From the NCBI GenBank assembly GCA_030272585.1, contig BSYQ01000001.1, forward strand, positions 4,092,001 through 4,156,000: a stretch of 64,000 nucleotides of DNA, written 5' to 3'. This document shows, one piece after another, positions 21,035-33,100 of the stretch. The stretch is from Bryopsis sp. KO-2023. Taxonomy: Eukaryota > Chlorophyta > Ulvophyceae > Bryopsidales > Bryopsidaceae. The notes beneath the pieces were generated by a model. It did no database searches and had not been told where the DNA came from. It worked only from the letters and a program-made list of their open reading frames with translations. The translations under genes were made by a program, and so were the position numbers. Position 1 is the stretch's first letter. Each line of letters opens with the position of its first letter.

Positions 21035-24000
21035 TCAAGCTAATGTGGCCCTTCTTCCCACATTCCCTAACAGCACAGCCTTGTTTTCAGCTTCGCTCCG
21101 GTCTTCTTTGAATCGACCATACAGCCCCTCCAATCTAGCAATCTCATCCGCCGAAACAGAAGGCCTCACACTGGTCAACGCTGCCTCGAAATCCACCGAG
21201 CCAATCTGAATCTCCTGTGGGGTCTCCTCCTCCACAGCTGGCTGCCGTTCCAAAAACGTATTAACGGCATTGAGGTGGGCTTCAGACAAGAGTGCACTGA
21301 GGTCAGCCCCAGTAAAACCTTCCGTTCTCTCAGCGAGGTCACCCAGCAGGATTTCCTCAGAGATGTGCAATTTTCTTGACAAAGCATGCAGAATTTCCTT
21401 GCGGTCTGTTTGACTGGGCAAGGGACAATGCACCCATCGATCGAGTCTTCCTGGGCGAAGCAATGCAGGGTCTATGAGGTCTGGTCGAGAGGAGGCAGCT
21501 ATCACACAAACGCCTTGCAGTCCCTCCACTCCATCCAATTCTGTGAGCAGCTGATTTACGACCCTGGTCACATGAGCCCATGTTACGCCTCTACCAATTA
21601 AAGAACCCCCAAAAAGTTCATCAAGAAACCGAAAACCGTGCGAGAAGGTCATGGCAAAAAAATTTTCCTTTCCCCCAAAAAAGAGGTGCAGCTTCAGAGA
21701 AGGCATCTCAATGAGAAAAGCTACCGACACAATTCGCTGATTCTTAAGCCAAAGGCTTTTCTTGCAGTTGACCAGGGATATACACAAATTGCAGTGTTCT
21801 ATCATTGACATGTCACCTGTCCGAGACCCCAGTGGAGTCGTGGCCTCTTGCAGGGGCCAAAGCTTCAAATTCGTCGAAAAATAGCACGCAGGGTGCACAA
21901 GATGCCGCCCTCTCAAACACCCCCCTCACAGCAGCCTCACTGGCCCCAATATACTTGTTGAACAGCTCGGGTCCCTTGACACTGATGAGTCTGACATGCA
22001 TCGCCTTGACTGCAGCAAGAACAGCATATGTTTTTCCACAGCCGGGCGGCCCAAACAGAAGAACCCCGGTTCGGAGTCGCAGCGGACAGAGAGCCATGAG
22101 GCTGCTGAATTGAATTGGCAGTTGGACTGCTTCTTGAAGCACTGCCCTCACTGCATGCAACCCACCGACATCTTCCCATCCATGGATGTCAGACTGACCT
22201 ACAAATTTCCCCCACCATGGTATATTCAACACATTTTAAGCCAGGCGCTGGGAAAAACCAATGGATGTACTTCAAGGAATGGAAAAACGAAGCCCAGGGA
22301 TGGTGTGCTGGGCGTGTGAATCCATCCCATTAGAATTTCTGTTAAAAATAGAGCTGTGTTCACAAGAAAGGTCATATCAAGTTTGGATCATGGAGTGTTG
22401 TTTTCAAATGGCAGCTATTTGCCCACCAGGGTCATCCGAAGCATCCCAAAATGCAGCCGGTTTGAACCCATCTCTCGCCTTCTGGATGTCCCCTTCTCCA
22501 ACAGCCCACGCACACCCCTTTCGGCTTGATTCATCAGGTCGATAAGCTCTCATCTTCTCCACCAAATGTTGTCGAACTGTTCTGTCTGCCAGCGTGACCA
22601 GATCTCCAGCTTCATACCCAGTTCCCCATACAGATATGTCCTGAATATGTATGCATTCAAAAAATCAGATCAAATTCGCACACCCTTCGCAGTTTCTGGG
22701 AGGTCCCCATTTTCAAACATTTCCCCACACAGGCTCAAGAAGAAAGAAAGCAGAATATATATTCCAGGTCGGACAACGGGAAAGCTTAATTTCACAGGAT
22801 GAAATTTGTGCAATGCCTGCATTCTGCTGGCTGGAGCGAGGTGTCTCCATTCACCTTGAGGGGCATCCCGGAAAGCTTTCCCCCTTGTCCTTTGATGGTT
22901 TTTGCAAAGATGTCTGATCTGCTGACAGAATTATGTGCCGGCAGTGAAACATGGTACCCAAGAAGTCCAGAAGATCGAAGCTCCTCAGACAAGCCATCCA
23001 ACGATTCACAGGTGGCCACAAAAACAATCGGTCGGCCTGACAACAGAGGAGAAAAACTCAGGGCACAAAAAAGGGTGCAAAAATATCACTTGCATCGTCT
23101 GGAGGGAAAATTTCCTGGCTATTCATTTCAGCTGCCAGGGTGGGGTCAGCTCTACTCAATTCCACCCAAGAATCACACACCATTCGTCGCACACTGAATG
23201 GCATCCACCATCCACACCGCCAGGGTAGAACTCTCAGCATCATTCGCAGCCCTTTCTTCTGTATTGCTTGCAGGGCAGACCACGTCCAAGTCATCAAATA
23301 TAACAATCCCCGGAGATTTCTCCAAACACCCCGTGACCACGTGAGAAACGAAACTCCGAATAGGGCCACCATTTCCAGATGCTGGCTTGTCGACAGGGAC
23401 ATCGTTGAACGATACATACTGGACAGATGCATGGATTTGGGCATCCAAATACATGGCTCTGGCAAGCCCTGACACAAAGCTCGTCCTCCCGGACCCCCTC
23501 GATCCAGTCACAAGCACCCCCGTAGGCCAAACACGATCACAGCCAACATCTTCCACACTGAGGATTGGATCTGGACTCAATGAAGGCCGAACATGGGCAG
23601 CCACTCCCTCCAGCTCGTCGTTTAGCCAGGGAGGGGGGGTCAGGCAGGCAAGTTCGGTGGGGAACGCCACCGCATCCAATTTTTCGATGCTGAACACTTT
23701 TTCGATTGTGACTGTGGATGCACCTGATCTGACCGCCTCCAAGAAGTTATATTCCGATAGCAAGCACACGTCTTCCACAGGGAAATCAAGGTTCTGGGCC
23801 CCTTTGTTTATTTCTATCAAGTAAATGAACTCTTGCCGGGATCCTAGATTTTCAGCCTCAACAGACTTCACAGCCATGTGCACGATCGATCCACTGTGAA
23901 TTGCTAGTCGGTCCAAGTTTTCGTCCCGGCTGGATAATCGCCGTGCAATTTCCAGCTGAGATGACACCCATGCTGTAATGAAGCTCTTGAGCACTGGCTT

Positions 24001-24894
24001 CAGACTATCGATTTGACAGTCTTTCAACGGTCCATTGGCTTCACCAACCATACGGCCACTGCCACCCTCCAAAGTTTTCTGGCTGCTCTTTTTCCCACCA
24101 CCCTGATCATTTTCTGATGATTTTTCATGAAAGGACACCGGGTGCAGACCCATCTTTCCTCCCAATTTTCCATCATCCGGAATTCGACAGAGCTTCACCC
24201 TCACATACTCAAACACATCCACCTCCAGGCATTTTCGGACGGCACTGGTCACTAGCAAATGTCCCAAGGGAGCTAAAGGGCTAACAATCGCCACCATCAT
24301 CAATCTTTGCACCTTGTCGCTGACTTCTCCATCCTCCACCTCTTTGTCTGACTCAACACAGACCACATCCCCTTCCCCAATTCCTAAAGCTTGGGCCGAA
24401 CGCTCGCACATCAAACAAGACGTGGTGATCAAGCTCTGGACCTCCACCATGCCACCCTCCTTCTCAGATCCCCCAGCATCTTTCGCCATCCCATTCTGAG
24501 GTTTAGTCATGTCATCCGGGAGGTTTAAGGTTCCTACAAATTGCTCTCTAGTGTACAATTCAGAATCCCCTTCCAGCAATCTGAGCCAACCCCATTCTCC
24601 GTCGACTAGTTCTGTTGCCGGTTCATCTGTGAAAGGGGGCTTGACACAGCTCTGAATTTCCTCAGTTTCGTGACTTGGTTTTTCTCTGGGCCCCATATCG
24701 GAGAACACCTCCAATTCAGTGGAGTGTCCCAGTCGACCGATCGGCCCAGGCACCACCCCGGCGGTTTTCAGAATGAATGGAGCTTGATTTCGCAAATACA
24801 GAGGGAATGCTTGCCCAGAGAACACTGCCCCGACCTGTTCAAGGACAAAAAACTGCTAAATATATGATATTTGATCCTTAAGCAACGCAGATCC

Positions 24895-24925
<31 letters not shown>

Positions 24926-25767
24926 AACGGACCCAAAGAAGATGAACAACATAAAAATTGCATCATAGCCATTTACGCCATGGTCAGATTTGCTCATCCC
25001 ACAAGAATGCCATTTTGAATTCCCACAACGCACAAAAAAAACCTAGGTAGTTTGCATTCTTCACCTGATTGAGAATGGTTTCTTCCATCGTCCCCTGCTC
25101 CATTGTCAGAACCTCCAAATCTGTGCCAGACTGTAATGTGATTTGTGCACGGGAGGCTGCAGGGACATCGTAGCATACTTCTAGCTGCAGCCTCGATCCA
25201 CTACGAATCCCAAGGAGTCGTGCCAAATCGTGTGGAATTTCGACATAATCGTTCCCACAGCTTCCGCCACCCCAACAAACGTATTGCCCTTTGGAATCTG
25301 CAATGGTATTGTACAAAAAGGCATCTTAGTTTCCATTCGGGACAATGGAATGGAATGTGCACTCTTTGTGCTGGGATTCAGCATTTTTTAAGTTTGCAAT
25401 TTGAATGGGCCGGCGGCGGCATCTAACTGTGCATTTCATGGAGCTTGGCTGTAATTAGTTTGCTGGATAAGAAGCCATCAATCACGATTCTCAGCTTGCC
25501 TGGTTTCTCCAAATTGTGAATTTTGATTACAGCAGGCAGCTGCGTGTTTTGTTGAAACAATCGGTCCGCTAGATAAACCGGTAAGGAAATCCAGCAATCT
25601 CTTCTTGGAACGGTTTGCGCCACAGGGACCGGACTCCTGTCTTATGCGTTCGGAAAAAAAACCTGCTGAGTTTCACCCCCTGCAGGAATGCATTTCGCGA
25701 AATCGAAAATAAAAGCATCCACCAACCTTGAGGTCCATCGAGCAGCGAAACTGTCGAGAATATCCAT
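21035..25767 (-). CDS. PEX1: Peroxisome biogenesis AAA-ATPase PEX1
   Basis: With PEX6 it forms the heterohexamer that pulls ubiquitinated PEX5 receptor off the peroxisomal membrane. The start ATG at 25767 ([13 protein letters not shown]) splices to an exon with [13 protein letters not shown], the PEX1 N-terminal signature. The double-psi barrel region follows ([21 protein letters not shown]). The largest exon (24834-23182) carries the rest of the N domain and the D1 ATPase: Walker A-like GSRGSGRTS, Walker [10 protein letters not shown]2 has Walker A GPPGCGKT, Walker [14 protein letters not shown] and [17 protein letters not shown] with its arginine fingers. The linker includes [16 protein letters not shown]. 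The D1 Walker A has Arg where Lys is expected. The join between exons 2 and 3 (25450-25310) and the one near 22790-22640 are unsure. Confidence 0.92.
24893..24926. repeat. C-run followed directly by A-run, in a PEX1 intron
   Basis: About 23 C residues pass directly into about 11 A residues on the plus strand. On the transcribed strand of PEX1 this reads as a T-run then a G-run inside the intron between the N-domain exons. Similar composite tracts recur across the window. Confidence 0.9.
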
Positions 25768-26252
25768 CGAGATTTATGTTTTTCTGGAGAGGCCCCAATG
25801 AAGTTCCACAAAAAACAAACTCGACACGTTTGTCTGGGATGGAGATGATGTTGGTCCAAATGGACTGGATGAAAAGAACGGGCGGTGCTCTTGGTTTTAT
25901 TTTTGCCACCTCAAATGCTCAGCCAAGAGTTGTTGCAGTTGTATATTTTTTCACTTCTTTTGGGGGGATTGGATGGGTTGGAGGACACACGATTGAATGG
26001 AGGGCCCACAAGAACAAGCAATCAAATGCTCGAGAAAAACAAATCTCCAGTTTCATCTGGTGGAGTCTGCATTACATTTCTAATGAATCTCTTTATACAA
26101 GTTACCCCCACCTGGACAAAGCAATTGAGAGCCCCCCCACACACACACAAACCCTGGACGTTAATCAATGGCCTGCTTTGTACCCAAACTGCATCAGGAA
26201 AACCCCACTTCGCATCAATATGTCCCATCAATCAGACAACGAAAAGGTGCCA
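25768..26252. other. Spacer between PEX1 and the next minus-strand gene
   Basis: About 480 bp upstream of PEX1 and downstream of the 26.3-29.6 kb gene; both are on the minus strand. It holds the PEX1 promoter and the 3' end of the upstream gene. An open frame on the minus strand passes through 25909-25767 but shows no known domain. I see nothing else. Confidence 0.4.
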
Positions 26253-29200
26253 TCATTGCCGGATGATGTCTACATTGAACACCCCTGGATCCCGCACAAA
26301 CTTTCGTCCCTCTAATTCTGACCTCATTGCAACAGCAGCCACGGATGCCACCATCCCAGCCACATGAGAACTTCCATCAATCGAATCCTCATTGAGCGAA
26401 TAGGAACAAGAGCAATCATATTGGCATTCCCTCCGCAGACAATTGTGTGTGTCGTCATCCTCATCCTGGACACTGTTTCTTGAGTTGGTCGATGGACCCT
26501 CGTCCTTGCTGATCCCTTCTTCATCGAGGGCCCCCCTCATGTCAGAGGAGCAGCCCAATTCAGCTTCCAGTCGCTTCCCTGGCTCCTTTTCCAACAAGTT
26601 CATCAACGATTCAGAGAGGTCGGACTCCGATTGATCATCCACCAAGAATGAGCTGATTGGTATGCCATTGCCCTGCCGTTTTGCATGTGAATAGCCGGAT
26701 GAAGTTGCAGGCAGGCCCCTTGATGTGAAAACGTTTGTATTCGCATCCCTGGGAGGCTTTTCGCTTATTCTAGGAGCCCCAGTATTCACATCCAACAATT
26801 CTGCCAAGTTCCTGGACAGCTCGACCTCCAAATCTCGAACCTCTTGGGATGTCTGTGCTTGATGTTCCGTAGTCTGTCTGTCAGCTTCCACATTTGCCTG
26901 TGCTCGAAGAAATTCACTGTTGATGGTCCCATCGGAGCTGTGTTTCTGATCAGAAAATCCAAGTTCCAGGTTCGAGCCAAAGGCAACCTTGCGAACAGAG
27001 TTCAGGTGTTTATCCACTGCTTCAGCATCAGCATCGGGAAGATCATCCACGGAGGATTCCATTACATCGTCGTCTGCCCGGAGGATGCCTCTGGCCACGA
27101 GTTGCATGTGTTGCTCCTCGATCAATCTTTCCAACTCTGCCAGCGATTCCAATGAATTTCGACTCTCCTCTTGTCCTTTTCCTTTCTCATTGGTGGCATG
27201 GTTCACATGCTGAAGTGTAAATCTTGCAGGACTTGGGAATGGCATCAGAACAGACTTCTCAATACTGGTCCCGCATGCTTGTCGTGGGGTTGATGTGGAT
27301 GGTGCCAAACTGCATCTTGGAATATCGAAATCATGACTCAGGTCCAACACATCCCTGACTGATTCAGAGCGAAAACTAACCCCCGGGATCGAATCTGTTG
27401 GTATCATGCCACCAACAGGAAAGCTTTGGGTCGTCGCTGGCTGATCTTCTTGTCGACTTCCCATCCCATGTGCTGATGACAGACATTCTTTGTGTGGCGT
27501 TCCTTCTAACCCCGAAGAAATATGCACAGAGCTCCCAAATGGTCCCGATTTTGCAAGATTTCTCGCGCTGATGCTGTCACTGGCCCCCACAGGTTTCACT
27601 CCAATCGGATCTTGTGGATCGTTCGATGTTGCTCTGAATGTAGCTGGTGGAATTTCTTGGATGTGTGGAGTCGATAAGAAATCCCCTCTTGTTGAAGGGT
27701 TCGAAGAGTGTTGCGGCTCATGCTTGTGATGGTTTGATTTTATGGTTGATATGGAATTGGGATTCAGCGATGCATCCCCATAGTCTGAATGCAGATCAGG
27801 GGATGAAGTCCTTTCACCGGTGCTTGCAGAAGTTGTGGCGGATGATTCTGATTCTCTTCTGAGTGGTAGTTCAGAATGAGGTCTCTTGGTGTATATGGCT
27901 GTCAAATCTAGGGCTTCCCTTGGTGACCCCTCTTCCCCTGAAGTTGAAAACAATGCCATTCTACTCACATGTTTCGCATCACCCCAGTTTACTTTCTGAG
28001 TTTAGTCATCTTTGAGGAGCGCCACTCCTCAAACTGTGTTGCAAATGTGTTGCTTTCACTGATTCTTATCAGGAAAAACTTCGATCATTCCCTTACCTGA
28101 GGTGTTGCTCCCCACTCTTTGAGGGGCTTTGTTCTTTTTCTTCTTTTTCTTTGTCTTCTTCTTGTTCTTGACAGGCTTCCCGATTGTCCAAGTTTTCCCT
28201 CTGCTTGAATCTGTGCTCACACTTCGACCTACACCCTCTTTCTTTTTCCCAACTGCACTTTTTCTTTGGCGTGGCCCCGGGCTCACCCTTGCTTTGGACG
28301 ACACTCTTTTTCCCCTCCCATACTCTTCAGAATCGGCCACATCCACATGAATTCCCAGCGAAACCAACGATACGTTGGACGAGGATGTCTGGAGTGAAGG
28401 GGCATCCTCAGATTTCCTTCCATAGCCATATTTTCCATGAGAATTTCTGTTCTCCGTTTGGACCCCGGCATCACAAATAGTCTGACATTGAGCATCCCTG
28501 GTGGACCTCACAGAATCCGTCGATTCTCTGTGGACTTTGTGATCAACATTTTGTTGGTGTCCACCATGGGCATTTCTAGAGCAAGGAGGACTTTGAAAGC
28601 TTCTTTGCAAATATCTCCAAGGCACTGACGGAGCATGGACGCGACGGCTGCTGTACGGATTCACGAGAGAGGGAGGCCCCTGCAGATGATTTCGAATTTA
28701 CTCCACTCACATTCACACACAGGTGGTTTTCTGTTGACTTCTAGTTTGAATTTCTTGTGTGCTTTTCCCATGGAAATCATGGTTAAATCTTCCTGAATTC
28801 TGGGCTTTTTGGAGTTTGTATGAGCGAAAGGTCACAAAGCACAGTTGAACAATTAACCTGCCCTATCCTGTACTTCACATTGGGCATATATCAGTATATA
28901 TATATATCTCCCCCCCCCCAATTCATGACTTAGGTTGAATGCCACACACGAATAAAAAAATGCTAATGAAAGCATTGTGTTAATCAGAAGTACAAAACAT
29001 GTGAGGAATGGTGTTGCAATTGACTCGTATTCTTTTCCTTGTTGTTTATATCATCAGTTGATTCCTCTCCCTCCCCAGGAGTGTTCGTGCATTTGATACA
29101 TAATTTTAGTTTGATAAATTGAACTTGTTTATGAGAAATTGTCCACATAATGGTGACCTGATAGTGCAGCTCCTGGTATTGGCCTTCTTCCCCTTCTCCT

Positions 29201-29595
29201 TCTCGCACTTCAGGGAAAAGGTCAGGACTATTGAACTGCAGTCTCCTCGTGGGAAGCTTCCCTTTGGCGAGTTCAGCCATGACGTCGATCTCTGGGCAGA
29301 ACTCCTTGTTCAGCCTCACTTTTACCCCCACGTTTCCCTTTTTCACTCGCAGAGGTTTCAGGTGATTTTCAGGAATCAGTTTGACGTCCGAGTTGATGGG
29401 AGGGGCTCGTGCGGATGACATCGCGACCACGTACGGAATGGGACTCTCGGGAGGCCTGAAGAAAGAGGGTGAGCCCTCGTAGCGAGAGTACGCCGAAGGG
29501 CCGGGCGACCTCCGAGACTGCCCAAATTTGTTTTGGTTGTTGTCTCCCTCGGCTCCTCTCGCGATATTGCATCCACCGACGTACTCCCAGCCCAT
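26253..29595 (-). CDS. Large disordered protein with basic linker and short coiled coil, function unknown
   Basis: Three exons (29595-29158, 28679-28097, 27937-26253) join in phase to about 901 residues. Exon 1 has an ordered-looking segment (MGWEYVGGCNIARGAEGDN at the start; later KGNVGVKVRLNKEFCPEIDV). Exon 2 ends in a Lys-rich run (KPVNKKKTKK-like, about 28200-28130). Exon 3 is Ser/Thr/Asp-rich with one predicted helix (SLESLAELERLIEEQHMQL). The very C-terminus (AGMVASVAAVAMRSELEG) is hydrophobic and could be a helix or membrane-associated patch. The frame stays open upstream of 29595 to about 29690 without an ATG, so a 5' exon may be missing. No domain is recognised. The Ser-rich character suggests a scaffold or phosphoprotein, which is inference. 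Confidence 0.65.
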
Positions 29596-30170
29596 CGTGG
29601 CTCTCAAGCGAGAACCCCTCAAGACAGCACCGCACTGACTGTCCACAAATTTCTGAACCTCGGGATCCCGACGACTCCGAAGTCACGAGTGTGAAGCCAG
29701 AAAAAGATGAGGTATTCCGATAAAGACTATGTTGACCTTTTCGCAGTGGAAGCTTGCTGGAAAGTTAACGAGTTCACTCCCGACGTCTTTGGGTCGCGTC
29801 GTGGTTTCTGGCACTTCTCGAGTACTTTCGGGTTCAGTGGTATGGATTTTGAGTGAACTGCGTTTGCAGGCCGATGCAGCCCCCAGCCCAGTGAAGTATT
29901 TTGAATTGCTGCATGGAATTCAAATTCTTTTACATCAAGAAATAACCGACCTCTTACCCAAAAGCAAACAAAAAGGGCATGAGCAAATGTACATGTTGGA
30001 TCATACCCCAACCCCACAATTTCTTTCCCACCACTGCCACCCAACTGAGACCTCAACCCTGGACAACACATATTTATAACTAACCAAACGCCCTTGTGTG
30101 CTTAATAAGCTGGCGAAATCCCAACCTGACCCGTATCACAAAATTATGTAGCCTCTTCATACAAAGATAT
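29596..30170. other. Intergenic or missing 5' exon of the preceding gene
   Basis: Spacer between two minus-strand genes. The minus strand from about 29880 to 29740 is open, with a GT donor near 29738 and an AG near 29671 that would splice in phase into the 29.6 kb exon, but it lacks an ATG. On the plus strand a short frame near 29710 has no partner. Left unassigned. Confidence 0.35.
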
Positions 30171-33100
30171 TCAGTCCAAGTCGCTGACAGTTTCTTCTCC
30201 AGTGGTGACACCACGAGTAGAATCGGGAACTGAAGGAACTTGGACCGGAGTCGAGGACGGAAGTGCAACTACAGCTGGTACTGGGGCTGGGGGAGGAACA
30301 ACAGGAGGCGGCGGAGGTGGAGGAGGAGGAGGAGGTGGAGGAGGTGGAGGTGGAGGGGGTAGAAGAGCAGAAGTGACAGAAGGAGGGGACTCAATTGCTG
30401 GACGTCGTACCACCACTGAAACAAAACGAGAAATGTGTCAGGTTCTTTTCACTCAAAAAGACATTCCAAGACCGTAACAGGGAAAAACCTCTCAACATTT
30501 CGTCTTGATTTGCTTATACTTAGAAGAGAGAACACCCAAACATGTACCTGGTTCAACAGCTGGCTCTTGATTTTCGTCTCCAAATCCAGGAGGCAGGGTC
30601 ACCCTGGGAGGCTCTTGAACAATTTCATCATCCTCTGGCTCCCGCACAACAGGTGCTGTTACCCTTGGAGGTCTGATATCCACTGGCTCCGTCAGGACGG
30701 CATCGTTATACCCCTCCTCCTCGTCCTCGTCTTCGTCTGAAATCAATGGGTCGACTGGTGCTAAAACAGTCTCCTCAGCAGGCTCCGGCTCCTCTACGGC
30801 CTCCACTGGTGTGGGAACTGGCAATCTCGGGGGCTGAGGGAAAACTAGATCAATCGCAGGCTCTTCTTCGATAGGAGTAGGAGCAACGGAAATGGGTTCA
30901 ACCGCACTGGGGGTTATCTCCACCTCTCCAACTGGGGCTCCAACTGGGGCTCCAACTGGGGCTCCAACTGGGGCTCCAAATGGATTGAAAAAGGGTTCAA
31001 CCACGCTGGGGGTGATCTCCACCTCTGGGGCTGGGGCTCCAAATGGATTGAAAAAGGGTTCAACCGCGCTGGGGGTGGTCTCCACCTCTGGGGCTGGGGC
31101 TTCGAATTCCTCGGTCAAATCAAAAGGAGTTGTGTTTACAAATGCAGAGAAAGCGAATGGGAGATATTCGGGGGGCACGTTGTCCTCACGAGATCTGGAA
31201 CAAACACAAAGAGAATCACAAGCCTGGCATCGGCTGATGAGCCTTTGTAGGATCCACCCAACAACCCCCTCTATTAGTGCTGCTGGCTAAACATAGATTC
31301 CTTATTTCATCCCGTAAAGAAAAATATACAGACAAGATTATGCATTGTGCTCACTTTTCGAGTCTCGAGGCTGGCACAGAATCGTAGAGCGCCTGGATGT
31401 CATCGCCAGTGAGTGCCTCGTTGAATATGGAGATCTGAGCAATTTTCCCCTCGAAATGCCTCTCGGGGTGGCTGTCTTGCCTTCCGCAGATTAGAATGGG
31501 ACTGTCGGGTGTGAATGGTGCCCCGCCAGGCACCTCCAGATCTCCTGCTCAACCAAAAACAAGAATTATACAGATCCAACCATGAGCATGCCTGTGGGAA
31601 AACCACCCCACTCTGGTGGCTCATCAAAATCCTTCCTGGAAGAATCTCCTTTCCTGAATTTTTTTTTAGATCAGTGTTTTCTTAAATTCTCGACTGGATG
31701 GCAGGCCCTCACGCTCACCGCCTGAGTCCTCAATAGATTCTTCGTCAACGCTTCCAACAAGCTGTGCATCCAAGTAGAGCTTGAACCCAGTTTCACCAAA
31801 GGGGTTGGTTGTGACGGTGACCATGTGCCAATTCCCATCAGTCACGTTGACTAGGGAATCTCTTTTGATCAGCTCCGTCACACCCACCAAGCCGTCGGAG
31901 TCCACATACACTTCATCCAAGGCATCATCGGAATCCTAAAATTACATTTCAAAAAAAAGACAAAAATGGTGAATATCAATCATCGGCTTGGCAGCATTGC
32001 ACCAGCTCCTACACACTAAAAAAGGCTTGCAGATGGTGGTGGTGATTCAGATCATATGACTTTACCTTATAAATTGCCCTCAAAAGCCCGAAGGATGCAT
32101 GCTGGCTTTCAGCCAAGTATATGCTGAGTTGTTCACCCCAGAGGGTCCTTTCAGGGAAAATGGACTGCTGGGAGAACAGATATTGGAAAAAAGGCCCCTT
32201 CAAGTTCGAGGCTCTGAACCATAAGCTCACTGCGAGTTCACCAGAGTTGCCATAATCAAATCTGTCGAGAATTATCATACTCAAGTTCTTTTGGGAGCAC
32301 TTGAACACACTGAAAATAAACACACACACACAGCCACACTCAGCCACCAAAATTCTAACTTGCTGCCGACACCAGTACTTCAGGAAGAAAATTCCAGAAA
32401 ATAAAAAAAAAAACAGCACACAGATGTGCGTACATATAAACAGATTCATGTTGCTGAAGCATAAACACACCTCCCAAACACATCATCCTCCTCGATTGCA
32501 ACCCTGAGAGGTAGGCCTGAGAATTGAGGAACCGGCCACGATCTCGTATCGCCCCCTGTGAACGGGAAATAGGCAAGGGGTATCGGAGTGTCTGCACCGG
32601 GCCCCACCTCAATTTCTCCAACTGGAGTCTCGGCACACACTCCGTTTTGCACTTTTGCCTTTGAGGAAGATCTCGCCATGGTTTTCACCAAGTCGAAGTG
32701 AAGGGCCGCGCATGTGTTGTCCTCCCCACAGTCATCACCATCTAGGTTCAGCAAGAAATAAGCAAATTTTTGCTCAAGACATTGAACCAAGAAAAAAAAT
32801 TATCTGAATAAACAGCACTGGATCATCACAAGAACCCACCCCCGCAAAACTTCGCCCTGTCTGCAAAATCTTGGACTCTAAAACTGTTGAGGTTTCCTCT
32901 CCCCCTTTTGAAATCCTCCAGCTCATCCGGGTCCAGCTTCTTCTCGAAAGTTTTCTCCACTGCTGGATCCAATCTGAAAAATTCCAGAGCGTCCCGTGAC
33001 GCGCTCCCACTGCTTGCCCTTGCATTGTACAAATGTCTGACTTCGTCCTCGGTCAGACTCACATCGAAAATCGACAGGTGAGTAATGGAGCCATCGAAAT

